Source of the DNA: Apostichopus japonicus
Lineage: Eukaryota > Echinodermata > Holothuroidea > Aspidochirotida > Stichopodidae
DNA: 64,000 nt
Assembly (NCBI RefSeq): GCF_037975245.1
Contig: NC_092571.1
Span: forward strand, 10,487,917-10,551,916
Reading direction: 5' to 3'
Every line of letters starts with the position of its first letter. Within the stretch, counting starts at the first letter, position 1. Positions 1 to 22,712 of the stretch are shown here, in pieces. The position numbers and the translations under genes were made by a program. The notes beneath the pieces were generated by a model. That model saw only the letters and a program-made list of their open reading frames with translations. It did not search any database and had not been told where the DNA came from.

Positions 1-1074
1 GGCGGAGGTTAATCACTGAGCATGTCGGATAGACGAGACTCAACTTACTACTACTACTAGGAATTGTTATTCCTTTTCAGATATAATTTTGTATCATATT
101 AAAAAATATTGGTTTGTTGTCCAACTGTCGTAATGAGGTCACTTAAGATAAGATAAGATAAACTTGATTAAACCCCACAAATGGTAACTGAATGCTCACA
201 TAAAAACAGTAATATACAAATACAAATATACTCAAAAGTTACAAAAGGGCATGAACAATAAAACAAAGCAGGAAATTTATAAAACATTGCACAGCGACAA
301 ATTAGCGTTTAAAATATAAATTATGAAGTTTTATACATTGTGGAATAAAAGAAGAGGGAGGGGTGCTTTTCGTACTGGCCAACGACAGCCTCATCCTATC
401 ACTCCGAGAGAACACTGTTTAAATCCCCCTCTGTTACTCATAATGCAATGCCATTGGACTATAGGGACAAAAAAAGATATGTGTGCTAAGATACACCACA
501 AAGGTTCAAAGATTTACGAGATGCTTTAAATATATTTTTTTTAAGGTTTTGTAATAAAGTTAAATATATTTTCCTGAGGACCAGTCAGTCTTCACCAAAC
601 TATGCGTCGGTCTTGCTTCATCTAGTGTTCTAATTTAACGGTGTTGCAACATATTTTCTAAAACAAAGGGAAAATGATCTCTGATCGGCCAATACCTTTA
701 ACCATGATAAATGTACCTGTGACCTTTAAGTGGCAGATATCTCATCAGAGAAATATTTACTTCTTCAATTCCATCAAAAGACCCCTAAATTAGTTTCATG
801 TTTGGTATAGGACTTAATCAATGGTACTACTTTTCTATGCCCTCGATTTCTGTTTGATCAATCGCAAATTTAAATTACTTTGCCTCCTTGGCTATTTAAA
901 CTGTATTTTTGGTTCTATGAATGTTAATTTTTCGATTCTCATCACACCTATTTGATTTGCTCTCAGGCTAAACTTTAGATCGTTCATTGCTTTTGCGATC
1001 GTTATTCTTCTTATTCTACATCAAAGAAACTGGAATATACATTCAACTCGGCTAGCATGCAACACAATTGGTGT
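1..1074. other. Unassigned AT-rich sequence
   Basis: I see no gene, RNA or transposon end here. The only local structure is a short AAGAT/AAGATA run near 146-165. The small ORFs present have no splice context or recognisable protein features. Confidence 0.6.
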
Positions 1075-1715
1075 GTATCAGTATACGTACAGTAGAACAC
1101 AACAGAACATGCATTACACTATTGTAATCAGCACGTTTAACATGAAACACAAAAGAGCCTGCATTGCACTATCGTATCAGCACGTACCCGTATAAAACAA
1201 TAGTCCTTGTATTATACTATTGCAATCAGCACGTTTAACATGAAACACAATAGAGCCTGCATTGCACTATCGTATCAGCACGTACCCGTATAACACAATA
1301 GTACTTGTATTTTACTATAGCAATCAGCACGTTTAACATGAAACACAATAGAGGATGCATTGCACTATCGTATCAGCACGTACCCGTATAAAACAATAGT
1401 CCTTGTATTATACTATTGCAATCAGCACGTTTAACATGAAACACAATAGAGCCTGCATTGCACTATCGTATCAGCACGTACCCGTATAAAACAATAGTCC
1501 TTGTATTATACTATTGCAATCAGCACGTTTAACATGAAACTCAATAGAGGATGCATTGCACTATCGTATCAGCACGTACCCGTATAAAACAATAGTACTT
1601 GTAATATACTATTGTAATCAACACGTTTAACATGAAACAACAATGTCTACATTGTACTATCGTATTGTTACGCACCGCATAACACAATAGAACATGCATT
1701 TTATATCGAAGTCAG
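1075..1715. repeat. 98-bp tandem array built from two 49-bp half units
   Basis: The string GCACGTTTAA (or ACACGTTTAA) recurs at 1131, 1229, 1327, 1425, 1523 and 1621, an exact 98-bp period. Each unit splits into two related halves that both begin ATCAGCACGT. One continues TTTAACATGAAACACAATAG, the other ACCCGTATAAAACAATAG. The array is therefore a dimer of a roughly 49-bp ancestor amplified as a 98-bp higher-order unit. The flanking copies at both ends are more diverged than the middle ones. No coding potential is seen. Confidence 0.92.
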
Positions 1716-2284
1716 CATGTTAATAATGAAACACAATGGCATTCATCGTAAGCATTTTTGCGCCTTATCAATACATATAATTTGTATTGAAGATGTTTTA
1801 CCTTCATTAGCCAATCGTATCAGTGCACATGTCGTAAAACACGATCAAATATTAACATATTCCTTCGAACTTTGGGGAAGGAAGAAAAAACGTCCTGTTA
1901 CTTTGAGGTGAAAGAACTTCAAAATGAAGTTTGGACCTCGGATAGCAAGTGACTGCATCTAGTACCTCTTCTTGAAGTAAATTAATACTTAAAACCGAAA
2001 AGTGCAATGGTACATAACCTCAAGGGAATATCTCATTAAAATCTTCGTCGACACCTTGATGCCACTTTACATTAAACGTGAGTGGATTTTGTTAGTTCTG
2101 TAGTTATTCGAGGTTTTTTTCAAAAAAAAAAATAGGGGCGGCACTAATTTTAATCGCAGTCTATTAGCATTTGAGGCGGTAGTTCGAATAATACGTTAGA
2201 ACTTGTGGAGCATGAAGAGGAGACATGATGGGAAAACCATAACGGACTTATCTCATAAATCAAATAAATAACTTCCAAATTTAA
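1716..2284. other. Unassigned sequence upstream of the LINE fragment
   Basis: No feature is recognised. It may contain a decayed upstream part of the LINE that becomes readable from about 2285, but I could not read a reverse transcriptase motif here. Confidence 0.5.
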
Positions 2285-3238
2285 ATGTTAAAATCTGTGT
2301 GTAAGACCATCAGCACCAGGTTAGATATGAAACTATCCTGGCAAGACCAAATATATTATGTGTATGAGACCTACAGCACCATGCAGGTATATAGGTCCTC
2401 TTTAGATGAATCAAGCAATATATTGATGTACAAACCTGTGTATTATAGTATCATGGATAGTTGGATACATTCTTCCGTACCTCGACTACTGAAATCTTGT
2501 ATGGGGATCATACAACCAGGGAAATATTAATAGGATAATTAAGCTCCAATAAAATGTTGCCAGAATTATTTTAAGAGCTACTTATGACTCAAGATCATGT
2601 GACCTTTTTAAGGTCTTGGTTGGCAAAACTTTGATGTACATTTAAACTATTAACTATTAATTATGGTATTTTAATCTCTAAACGGATAAACACACAATTA
2701 AATGAATACAATTTTACCTACACACGTAATGTCCACGATTATGCTCTAATGTCTGTGACATCAAGAGGGCTCTCCTTGCCCGGGGCAAGACCGAAATAAG
2801 CAAGGCAAAATTTACATTTTCTGCGCATGCAGCCACAAAAGAATGGAATGTGTTGCTTCCACACATCAGAAATACAAACAAGTTTAGCACCTTTAATATA
2901 TGTGAAAGGATTTTATATTCATAATGTTATTTTATGCAAATGTTCCAAAGATCTTATTATGTTTAAATTCCAAATTAAAATTTTATATATAGCTTTGTAA
3001 CATCTTACCTATTTTATATGTACCGTTTTATTAGTTTACATTTGATTGGTTTACATTTAGTTATCTATTTAATTTATTTTATCGTATTACATGTTAGTTC
3101 TTATATTCAAACTGATTATTGCATTTACAACTATGTTTTTTATTCTATATTGTCTTTATAACAATTATATTTAAGAGGGCTTCGGGAAGATTAGCCTCGG
3201 CTCAGCGAGTTACTCTCTGAAAATATAGTTGAAATGAC

Positions 3239-3240
<2 letters not shown>
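2285..3240 (+). pseudogene. 3' end of a non-LTR retrotransposon (LINE) reverse transcriptase
   Basis: Three stretches match the C-terminal end of LINE ORF2 proteins of the CR1/L2/Jockey type. Near 2320-2345 the translation reads LDMKLSWQDQI, like the conserved 'LD..LSW..Q/HI' block. Near 2540-2640 it reads VARIILRATYDSRSCDLF, like the 'aaRiil...yd..s..lf' block. From about 2782 to 2925 one open frame reads KTEISKAKFTFSAHAATKEW followed by NVLLPHIRNTNKFSTF and a stop, matching the terminal 'WN.LP..IR....F..F' motif. These blocks lie in different frames separated by stops, so the copy is dead. The upstream part of the element is missing, as is usual for 5'-truncated LINE insertions. Confidence 0.85.
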
Positions 3241-6284
<3,044 letters not shown>

Positions 6285-7630
6285 TACCGAGAGGATAGGT
6301 ACAATGACGCTATATGCTCTGACTCCTACATGGATATACCAAGGGGATAGGTGCAGTCGCGCTATATATGTCTAGCATGCTCTGACTGTTACATGGACAT
6401 AATTAGAGCATAGGTACAGTCTCGCTATATAGGTGTAGCATGCTCTAACTGCTACATGGATATACCGAGAGGATATAGGTACAGTCGCGCTATATAGGTG
6501 TAGCATGCTATGACTGCTACATGGATATACCGAGAGGATATAGGTACAGTCACGCAATATAGGTGTAGCATGCTCTAACTGCTACATGGATATACCGAGA
6601 GGATATAGGTACAGTCACGCAATATAGGTGTAGCATGCTCTAACTGCTACATGGATATACCGAGAGGATATAGGTACAGTCACGCAATATAGGTGTAGCA
6701 TGCTCTAACTGCTACATGGATATACCGAGAGGATATAGGTACAGTCGCGCTATATAGGTGTAGCATGCTATGACTGCTACATGGATATACCGAGAGGATA
6801 TAGGTACAGTCACGCAATATAGGTGTAGCATGCTCTAACTGCTACATGGATATACCGAGAGGATATAGGTACAGTCGCGCAATATAGGTGTAGCATGCTC
6901 TAACTGCTACATGGATATACCGAGAGGATATAGGTACAGTCACGCAATATAGGTGTAGCATGCTCTAACTGCTACATGGATATACCGAGAGGATATAGGT
7001 ACAGTCACGCAATATAGGTGTAGCATGCTCTAACTGCTACATGGATATACCGAGAGGATATAGGTACAGTCACGCAATATAGGTGTAGCATGCTCTAACT
7101 GCTACATGGATATACCGAGAGGATATAGGTACAGTCACGCAGTATAGGTGTAGCATGCTCTAACTGCTACATGGATATACCGAGAGGATATAGGTACAGT
7201 CACGCAATATAGGTGTAGCATGCTCTAACTGCTACATGGATATACCGAGAGGATAGGTACAGTCGCGCTATATAGGTGTAGCATGCTCTAACTGCTACAT
7301 GGATATACCGAGAGGATATAGGTACAGTCACGCAATATAGGTGTAGCATGCTCTAACTGCTACATGGATATACCGAGAGGATAGGTACAGTCGCGCTATA
7401 TAGGTGTAGCATGCTCTAACTGCTACATGGATATACCGAGAGGATAGGTACAGTCGCGCTGTATAAGTCTAGCATGCTCTGACTGTTACATGGATATACC
7501 GAGAGGATAGGTACAATCGCGCTATATATGTCTAGCATGCTGTGAAAGGCTACATGGATATACCGAAAGGATAGGCACAGTCGCGGTACATATGTCTAAC
7601 ATGCTCTGACAGCTACATGGATATATTTGT
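6285..7630. repeat. 65-bp minisatellite, about 20 units
   Basis: The unit runs AGGTGTAGCATGCTCTAACT, then GCTACATGGATATACCGAGA, then GGATATAGGTACAGTCACGC and AATAT, with a 65-bp period in the centre (for example 6601 to 6666). Outer units diverge and some lack the TAT step (GGATAGGTAC). Two alternating variants, CAGTCACGCAAT and CAGTCGCGCTAT, suggest block-wise amplification. ORFs across it follow the repeat and are not genes. Confidence 0.95.
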
Positions 7631-10600
7631 TGGATAACAAGACGTCATCAATGTAAGTTATATATCTCATCACAACATCTGGTTTATATGACAACAAAGA
7701 CGTCTCCATTCCATACAACTACTAATTGTGAACGAATTGGGTGGAATTTGCGACACCTTCAGTAACGTTTGACCGCTGACCTATGACATCATTTCTCACT
7801 GCTAATTAACAACCCATGTTCAGGCATACATTGACCCAACAAGTTTGAATTTCTTCGGCCTTAGGGGATTTATGGGATATGTCTGTTAAAACACATACAC
7901 ACGCACGCACACCCACACACACAGTCCGACATGGTAGGTCCACCCTATTTTATTGAGTTACCAAAGTTTCACTTGAGTACCTCACGGGACATGAGGTGGC
8001 TGCAAGTTTAGTACCATTGCAATGAAATATATCTCAGCCCCCGAATATTTTATTCATAGGCATGAAAAACAAATCAAATGTTCGCAAGTGCTTTGAGCAT
8101 TAATTTGTCGTGCATTAATCTGATATATAACTTTATGAATTCAACAAATGCCCGTTTGATCCTCTGTGTTTTTGAAATATGAACTGTTCCGCATTTCGGT
8201 CTGAGACACAGCCTCTTGATTTCAAGAGAAATGACCTTTTCTTGATTAAAAGTGAGATACGGATAACAACCTACAATCATTCATAAACACCAAAGTTTTC
8301 ACCCACATTTCTTGTAAACGAGGACAAGGCTGTGCTAGAATAAGCTAAGTGTTTCCACGGCAAATTCTGTGTCGTTATCAGGACTTGCAGTAAACTTACA
8401 TGATACCTCTAATACGAAGCATTTATACGTGAAGGGAACACATATAGGAGCGGGAACACATAGGAGCGGAACACATAGGAACAGGAACACATAGGGGCGG
8501 GAACACATAGGAACAAGACATCCAATTGCGGGAGGGGTCGTTAAGAAGCAAAGTACAAACAAAAAATATTTGAAAGCAAATAGCAAGTAAGTGAAATTAT
8601 TAGCACTCCCCAATTAACCATGGTGATATGATGGAATAGATAAACATCACACACACAGTTCCCTTCACTGCTCAATTGGTTCAAGGTGCCCCCCCTCCCC
8701 CCTTCACCACTTCCCCTCCTCTCAAGCCCAAGGGATGATCTCCTATGAACATTTTACCCCCATGCGTATGCAGTTTGTTTTGTATGATATTAATTAAGGT
8801 ATTAGCTAATTAACGTAGGATAATCAGTTACATTCTAAACCTCAAACCAGTCAAGACATAGAGGCGTTCATAGCCAGGTCTCTCACATTCTTCATATATT
8901 CTATACTTTCCCGAAAATCCTCCATATTTTCCGGCCCCGGGACCCTGCGTTATGACCCCGTGACTCCTTGTCCCCCCCCCCCCGCACCCCTCTCGAAAGT
9001 CCTGTCAATAAGTAAGTGGTTAAGATGCAACCCTGTATGCTTCATGTAGTTTGCATATATATTTTGATGCTAAACGTTGGATTCGACTCTCGAGTACTTC
9101 ATTTAATAACCAAACCACAGCGGATGTGTCATTAAATTATTGTGACAAATATTTCCATAAATTTGGCTGGTATAAATATTTCACTGCTAATTAACTTGTT
9201 AACTAATATGCTAAATTATAAGCAAACCCCCCAAAAGAAAACAACAACAAATTTTGGTGCTAAAATTAGCTTGTTAGTTTATATTTCTACTATAACTGGA
9301 AAGTCACTCAGGAAATATATCATGATCTACTTTCTAAAAATGAGTATGTAAACAACTAATAACTAATTCAAACTATTATCATTATTAAAATAAAATATTA
9401 TTATCATTAATATTTATCAGTTCTTTGGCAGTAAACAATTATTTTTCTTTAATCTTTCCAGTCTAGAGTTCAAGTTTTGTGTACCGGAACTAAAGACCAA
9501 CGATCCATGGGGGAGGGGCGGGGGGGGGGTGAGTGGGGGTTGTTGGGTGATGTTACAAGTATAACACAAGTAACCGCTCCATATACATATCATAAAATTA
9601 GTCACACCAGCTGGATATGGTATAGTCAGAAGTGTCCAACTTGCACGTAAGATTTCGAACTTGTCAAAGAGGGGGAGGGAGGAGGGGTGGAGGGAGGGTG
9701 GGTGTCACCATACCAACTTTGCGTTCGCCACTGAACATAACAATTTTCTGACTCAAATCATGTTTATAGTATCCTATTAATTTGAGAATTTGGATCGTGT
9801 TATAGGACATTGTAAACAAATAGTGTGAATATGGTTTGCATGGTCCCATATACACTTTTTAACGGTTGGGAGAAAGCGCCCCTTAAGCAACTACTTTATC
9901 ATAAATATCGAAAGTTAGAGAAAACGGCATAAACACACATTCACCTATAATAATTTGTTTTTGGGATGATTGTTACTATGGTAACTTTGTTGATATGGCG
10001 TCATCATTGAAGACGGATCTATTAGCACTAAAGTAGGAATATTCAGAAATACGGACAGACACCGGAAAGGAGCAGGTATAAGTTGTACATTAAACCTGCC
10101 AAGTTAATTATATTGTAATACAAAAAATATATAAAAAAAAAACGACTTGCGAGGGAGATTTCTTTTCGGTGGCCAAATTTTGATGGATGCAGGCCATTAC
10201 AGCTACGTTTGAGGAGATGACGTCATAGTATATTTTAAGTAAGCCTCACTTCTACAAGGAATTATAGTTCTTAGGAATAAGTTAACATTTTGAAAAACGA
10301 GAAATTGCCGGATTCAGACGATTTCGCTATTATTAGATTTATAGATATATGACTGCATATTTCCTGTTATTATTTAAAGTTGATTCTGATTTTCCAGTTT
10401 TCAATCTGCATATCCATGGTCAATTCGCCTCCAACGATCAATCCCTCTGTCAATTAGGGACTCATTTTATTTTGCTTATCTCACACGTCACCTTCATTAG
10501 CCCTCGGGTATTAGTAAATATCTTTATTCAATTTTCTCGATAAAGATCACCTTTTTTTGAACGGAGAAGTCGGGTCCTTGCTGCTATTTAAAACCATTAT

Positions 10601-10845
10601 CAGTCTCAGGACACAACCAATTTACAGGTCGGAAATCTTTATAAGCTTTAGCTTTCGACTTTGCTGGCACATTTCTGTGTTTTGAAAACTTTTCAGGTAA
10701 AATAGGATTTTTTTTACTACAAATTGTGCCTTAAGTTATAATCGAACATACAAACAAGCTTGTAGAGAAGTTGGATCGACGAGACTTGAAGGGGAAAAAA
10801 AGTTATATCAATTAAAAATAGAACTAGCGGTCTACCGATCTCAAG
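7631..10845. other. Unassigned sequence with small simple repeats
   Basis: There is a CA-rich microsatellite at about 7892-7924, and a 14-16-bp minisatellite at about 8436-8515 built on GGAACACATAGG. Poly-G/poly-C tracts lie near 8690, 8972, 9513 and 9670-9700. No exon, RNA gene or transposon terminus is seen. Confidence 0.55.
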
Positions 10846-17538
<6,693 letters not shown>

Positions 17539-18073
17539 ACAATATTAAGTTAAGTACCACATGAACTTGTTTTTACCAGCTCTTCAGAAGCTACATACGA
17601 TCGACAGGTAAATTTTAAAAAAAATCGTCCGTTCTCAGAGAACATGAATTTAATGCAAATGGTTGAATTTCGTCTCATAATTTCTTTCTGTTTTACGTCG
17701 AGGACAACATGTTGTCACATATAGTTATTAGAAATGATGGAACAGAAGGTTGACATTATCATTTAGGCCTAGTAAATAAATATAGTTCAGAGGTAAGTTT
17801 AGTTCGGGGATGTAAAAGAGGACCTTGATTAGCTAAGTACCCAAGCGAAACTTGTGATCAATTCTTACATATCGTTTCCTGGGAAAATACCAGTTGAAGA
17901 TGTCACAAATGCGTTACTTGTTTCTCTTTTATTTCTTTGATATTGGGTTGGGTGAGGTTCCAAGTTTTCCCTACAGAGTTTTGAAGCTTATAGAAATACC
18001 AATCAACGCAAGTGCGTTCATATCCGATTGAGTCAAACGGTTATACATATGTATGTATATATATATATATATA

Positions 18074-18438
18074 AATGAAAATCGTAATGAGTTGGAAAAT
18101 CAAGAACAGTGAAAAAACTTTCAGCCTCCACCGGGATACGAACCACGGGCCTTCCGCTCTGTACGCGGACACCCTAACCACTAGGCTATGGACGCTGATT
18201 GTATGTCCAGAGGTTCGAGATCGGTAAGGAAGGTCGTAATTCCACTGTAGGCGTTTGTCACCTGTATCGAACAATACTAGTTCTGTTTTTGGTGACATAT
18301 TTTGCCTTACTCTAGAGATCAAACATGATGCTAACCAACTCGAAATCATTTGTGATTCCTAAAGCCGGATCTCGAAAGAGATACTTTGAACAGACTTTAT
18401 GTTAATGCAATGGAGGTAAACGACAAAGGCAAATGAAT
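18074..18438 (-). mobile_element. tRNA-derived SINE-like repeat, second full copy
   Basis: This copy matches 14611-14980 over its whole length. The tRNA module spans 18195-18124 on the minus strand. Its B box carries a change (GGTTCGTATCC), so internal promoter strength is probably reduced. A further copy starts at about 18445 in the same orientation, separated only by TATATA. The arrangement is therefore a head-to-tail tandem, unusual for independent SINE insertions. Confidence 0.8.
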
Positions 18439-18732
18439 ATATATAAATGAAAATCGTAATGAGTTGGAAAATCGAGAACAGTGAAAAAACTTTCAGCCCC
18501 CACCGGGATTCGAACCACGGGCCTTCCGCTCTGTACGCAGACACCTATAACCACTAGGCTATGGACGCTGATTGTATGTCCAGAGGTTCGAAACCGGTAA
18601 GGAAGGTCGTAATTCCACTGTAGGCGTTTGTCCCGGTGGAGGCTGAAAGTTTTTTCACTGTTCTTGATTTTCCAACTCATTACGATTTTCATTTATATAT
18701 ATTCATTTGCCTTTGTCGTTTACCTCCATTGC

Positions 18733-18734
<2 letters not shown>
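18405..18734. repeat. Large inverted repeat (104-bp arms) within a tRNA-derived repeat copy
   Basis: Left arm 18405-18508 and right arm 18631-18734 are reverse complements with only a few mismatches, separated by 122 bases. At about 18631 the third copy of the tRNA-derived repeat (from 18445) breaks off in GTTTGTC and switches to the opposite strand with CCCGGTGGAGGCTGAAAG. The right arm carries the element end plus the upstream seam back to CCTCCATTGCAT. A (TA)n tract follows at 18736-18780. Confidence 0.9.

Positions 18735-18735
<1 letters not shown>

Positions 18736-18780
<45 letters not shown>
18736..18780. repeat. (TA)n microsatellite
   Basis: Pure TA tract following the right arm of the inverted repeat. 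Confidence 0.9.
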
Positions 18781-18785
<5 letters not shown>

Positions 18786-21560
18786 CTCAAGTTTGAGAAG
18801 AGTGTGAGAAGAGTATAAGAGCAGAACATATATTTTGCGTGATTCAGCGCAAATTTCGACTCGCAATACCTGTCTTATAGAATACCAGTCTAGAAACATG
18901 TTTGTATATGTTAACATTTATTACGTTTGTACGCTTTCGATGTTTACGGTCAATTTCATTTTCCTCGTATTTTTGTTGCGGTCTTTAAGGTCCTTCCTAA
19001 TTACACGCTCTAATAGAGTAGCATTAGCTAATTCTGGCAAATTTAACACGATATGCAATAATTATGAAGCTGAATTTAAAGTAACAACACACGTCAAGAA
19101 GTTGTTTACGATAATAAATTATATAACTTGATACAGGTTATGTTTTTAAAGGTCTTGTACTGGCATCCATTAGACGTCGGCTAATCTAAATATAGCTTCA
19201 AATTTATGCGAAACTCTGGGATTTTCCCTTTTTTAACCTCTGCAATAGATGGATGACTGATGTATTAATTGAGAAAAAATATAAAAATAATCAACCTGGG
19301 GGTGGGGGTTGGCGGAGAGTGGGAGGGTGGGGTGTAGGCGAGGACGCAGAAAAATGTGTTTATATCTCATTTTATCTGAAAAATATACGATTTCTGTTTA
19401 GAAATATACAATTAGAGGTAACCTGATATAAGCTCCGATTAAGTTTATCTTTCAAAGCAAAAGCGAGGGAATCGTAGAAAGCGTAAACGCAGTTCTAAAT
19501 TCTCAATCAACATGCCGCTTGTATTAGACGCCCTCGGCGTATTTTTATATAAGCGTGAATTTTAAGACGGTACCGGCCACTACTATAGGGCCCTCTTAAA
19601 GAGTAATAAGCGGGGGGGGGGGGGAAGGGGATGCAAGCAACCCCGACAAATTTAGGTACGTGCTGAGCTTTTATGGAAGGTTCAAATGCGAATGAATGAT
19701 TTCATAAAGGATAGTTTGTGGCCGATGGGTCGTTGAAGGCGTCTCCCATATAGGGGGGGGGGGGGTCCTCGCCCACTTGGAGATTAAAGGTTAGACGTCA
19801 AATATCGCATTCTGAGGCACAGTTAGAGCTAATAGATATTCTTGATTTTTGTGTGAGGTTCAAAATGGGTAACACCATTATAGCAATATGTAGTCTAATT
19901 CTTTCTTCCCCGGCTGAACTGTTCCCCTCCCCTCACACCCCCTAAGTATTCAGATTGTATTCATTAGTGTGTTAGTTTATTCCAGTATATCCTGTAATAT
20001 CGTCCAGGTATACACCTGTACCCAACGATACTAAACTCACTAGTGCATTAAGTTTAGAGTCTAATTTTGTAGCCTGGAGCTAAAAAATATAGCTCCATGT
20101 TTGTAATGTATGCAAACATCTGAGGCTTTTGAGGATAAACATCAGTTTAATATATTAACAAGTCTTTTTACCTCATTTCATAAGTTAAGCATAACAATTC
20201 ACCATCGATACTGAAAACTTCAAAGCACTTTATAAAGTAACAACAACAACAACGGCAACCACTCTTACGCCACCCCGACCCCCACCCCACCCCCCCCCCA
20301 AAAAAGAAAAAAAGAGTATTATAAAGCACATTCTAGCACTTTTGTTGAAGTATATATTGCCTGTATAGTAGGAGTGAAATGAAAGACACAGTGGTTCTAC
20401 TCTAACACTTTTTATCGACACCGTTCCAGATCAGTGTGTTAGGGTAACTTACGATATGTGTATTGGGGTTCCTTGTTGCTAAGGATTTCAACCTACTTTC
20501 TCTATCACGTTTACACAATGAATTGCGGCAAACTGCATGACGTTGTTATTGTAGAAGAAAAATATTCATATTAAGTGTGCCTCGAAACAGAGAAAAAAAA
20601 AAGGCGTTTGAATATAATAGAATTTGTTTATTTGTTATATTAATGTCATCCCTTTTCTTTTGAATCTTCATCAAGTGTCGGTTATTTTGTTTCAAATTAA
20701 CGAGCTATCTCAATTGCTTTGCAGACACAAGAGTTGCTGAAATGACTTGAATAAATATGCTAAAAGGTGCAAAGTATTTTGTAAATGGAAAGGAACCATA
20801 TGTATATATCTCATAACGTGGTTAAGACTGTTATAGAACATTTGCAAAGGCCACATTATTTGCAAGTACTAAACGACTAACTGTTGTCATGTAAAGGTCT
20901 ATGTAAAGTAGGGTCAGACCAAGGTCAGTCTCAGACCAAGGTCAGACCAAACAATTCCAGAGAGATATAAAGCTGACATCTTAAGTAGAAGTTTAATGCT
21001 GCAGACATGCTGTATTCCAACAAAACTGAAGACAAAATTTAAAATTGCAACTAATGTTTCTACAGCCAGTCCAGATTTCTAGATATTCATTTTTAATATA
21101 TGTTTAATATCTGAAATACTACTTCAACGCTCAGTCGTTGACGACATTGCCAGTTTCGCGAGTCAGATCTGTGACGATTAATTCTAAACCATGCATTGTT
21201 TAATCAGTTTTGATCAATCAAAGCATTATTCTTTAATATCATACAACTAACAGAATAGGCCGACCAGTGGTTGACATCCGCCACCGTTGTAGTCTTGAAA
21301 TGATCTCTTTGTACATACGGTGATATTAGTCTTAAGTTTTGTATTATTTCTGAGAAGCTAAACTAAGTAATTCAGCCACTTTAATTGATATAGGGCAATT
21401 TTTCACAATAAATAATTTTATTATTATATACCACTCATTTGTACTGCCGTTGTTTTTTTTTTCTCAATCTTTGTTTTGTCTTTGATTGTTTTACTATTCT
21501 ATGTTTTGAAATTTTTGATATTTTTACGAATGATTATTAACAACTTATCGATGTTTTTTG
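18781..21560. other. Unassigned sequence
   Basis: No gene or transposon end is recognised. It has G runs near 19612 and 19756, a CAA-rich stretch and C run near 20240-20300, and otherwise ordinary AT-rich sequence. Confidence 0.5.
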
Positions 21561-21599
21561 TCATTGCAGGCAGCAAGTGTAGTTTTTGGAAGATCCTGT

Positions 21600-21915
21600 G
21601 CTAAAATACTGCCCTCTCACGGAATAACCTACCATACATACAGCCCTCGTACGGAATAACGTGCAATGCAGCCATCGTACAGAATAACCGTAGACCTCGA
21701 AGACCTGCCATGAAGACCTCAAAATTACCCACAGACTTAACTCAGCAGTCAGATGAAGATATATGTTACCATTATGGACACTTTTGTTTAGAGTTGCATA
21801 CAAGAGGCACAAGTGAAAAGACCAGAGGATGGGAACGGATGGGGTGTGGACAGGGAGGCGGTGGGGTGAGGATAGGGAGGCGGTGGGGTGAGGATAGGGA
21901 GGCGGTGGGGTGGGT
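21600..21915. repeat. Short tandem repeats: CGGAATAAC triplet and a 24-bp GC-rich minisatellite
   Basis: At 21612-21692 the phrase TACGGAATAAC occurs three times with spacers. At 21845-21912 GGGAGGCGGTGGGGTGAGGA recurs three times at about 24 bp. A good acceptor (TTTTTTGTCATTGCAG) stands at about 21570, but the reading frames after it close within 30 codons. Confidence 0.75.
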
Positions 21916-22623
21916 AGTATTCCCACCGGATCAAAAGAACTTTTCACATTGCTAAGTTATTAATTCACACTAGAATGGACTATGACACAATATACAACTG
22001 TACAAAAAGTTACAGGACACGATATGTCTCAGCACTTTACCTAATCATTTTATATATACCGAGGGTTTACCATCAAATGACCTATGCGGACCGGAGGAAC
22101 GTTTTGCTTCGATCGTGCTGATCTCAATAGCATCAACGGATAGAGACGTTATTCGAGTCAAGCTAAGAATGAAAAGTTGATCGGCGCCCCCTATTTGTCA
22201 CCACCGTAGCTGTGAAGACTGAATGTCTGACGATAGTTTCACTTACGGAAAATCATTGTAAAGGATACTTAACAGGGACAATTAATGCACCTGGTGGACA
22301 TATCTATAACTATACTTTAAAATCTTAAGGGACATTCAATGTTGACATGTGTTATTTCTTTCTTTAAAATGATATACTCGGATATTTCGCCACTGACGAT
22401 TTGTACTGCTCAAGCACATCGAAACAGACATATCAATGAATTGATTTTATTTCTAGAAAACGAATAACTATCTTTCACACAAGAATACCAGTTGACTGTT
22501 TCACTTAGTTGATAAAAATAATTGGTGATAAGGTTGCAAACATCGCCTCTAATGTTGCTTTCATGAGAATCGTGTTTATGGATATAATTGACGTTTTAAG
22601 AAACATTATCATCGTAAGAGAAA

Positions 22624-22625
<2 letters not shown>

Positions 22626-22663
<38 letters not shown>

Positions 22664-22712
22664 TATATACATATATATATATATATATTAAATATATATA
22701 CATATATATATC
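22626..22712. repeat. (TA)n microsatellite, interrupted
   Basis: TA tracts with GCATATAC and TTAAA interruptions. Confidence 0.9.

Noticed and set aside
6285-7630. CRISPR-like direct repeats
   Set aside because: Units are contiguous with no unique spacers, and the sequence is clearly eukaryotic. The same holds for the arrays at 46255, 52895 and 62560.
21571-21658. Terminal exon after a strong acceptor at about 21570
   Set aside because: The acceptor is good but the 28-codon frame runs into the CGGAATAAC repeats, and no upstream exon joins it convincingly.
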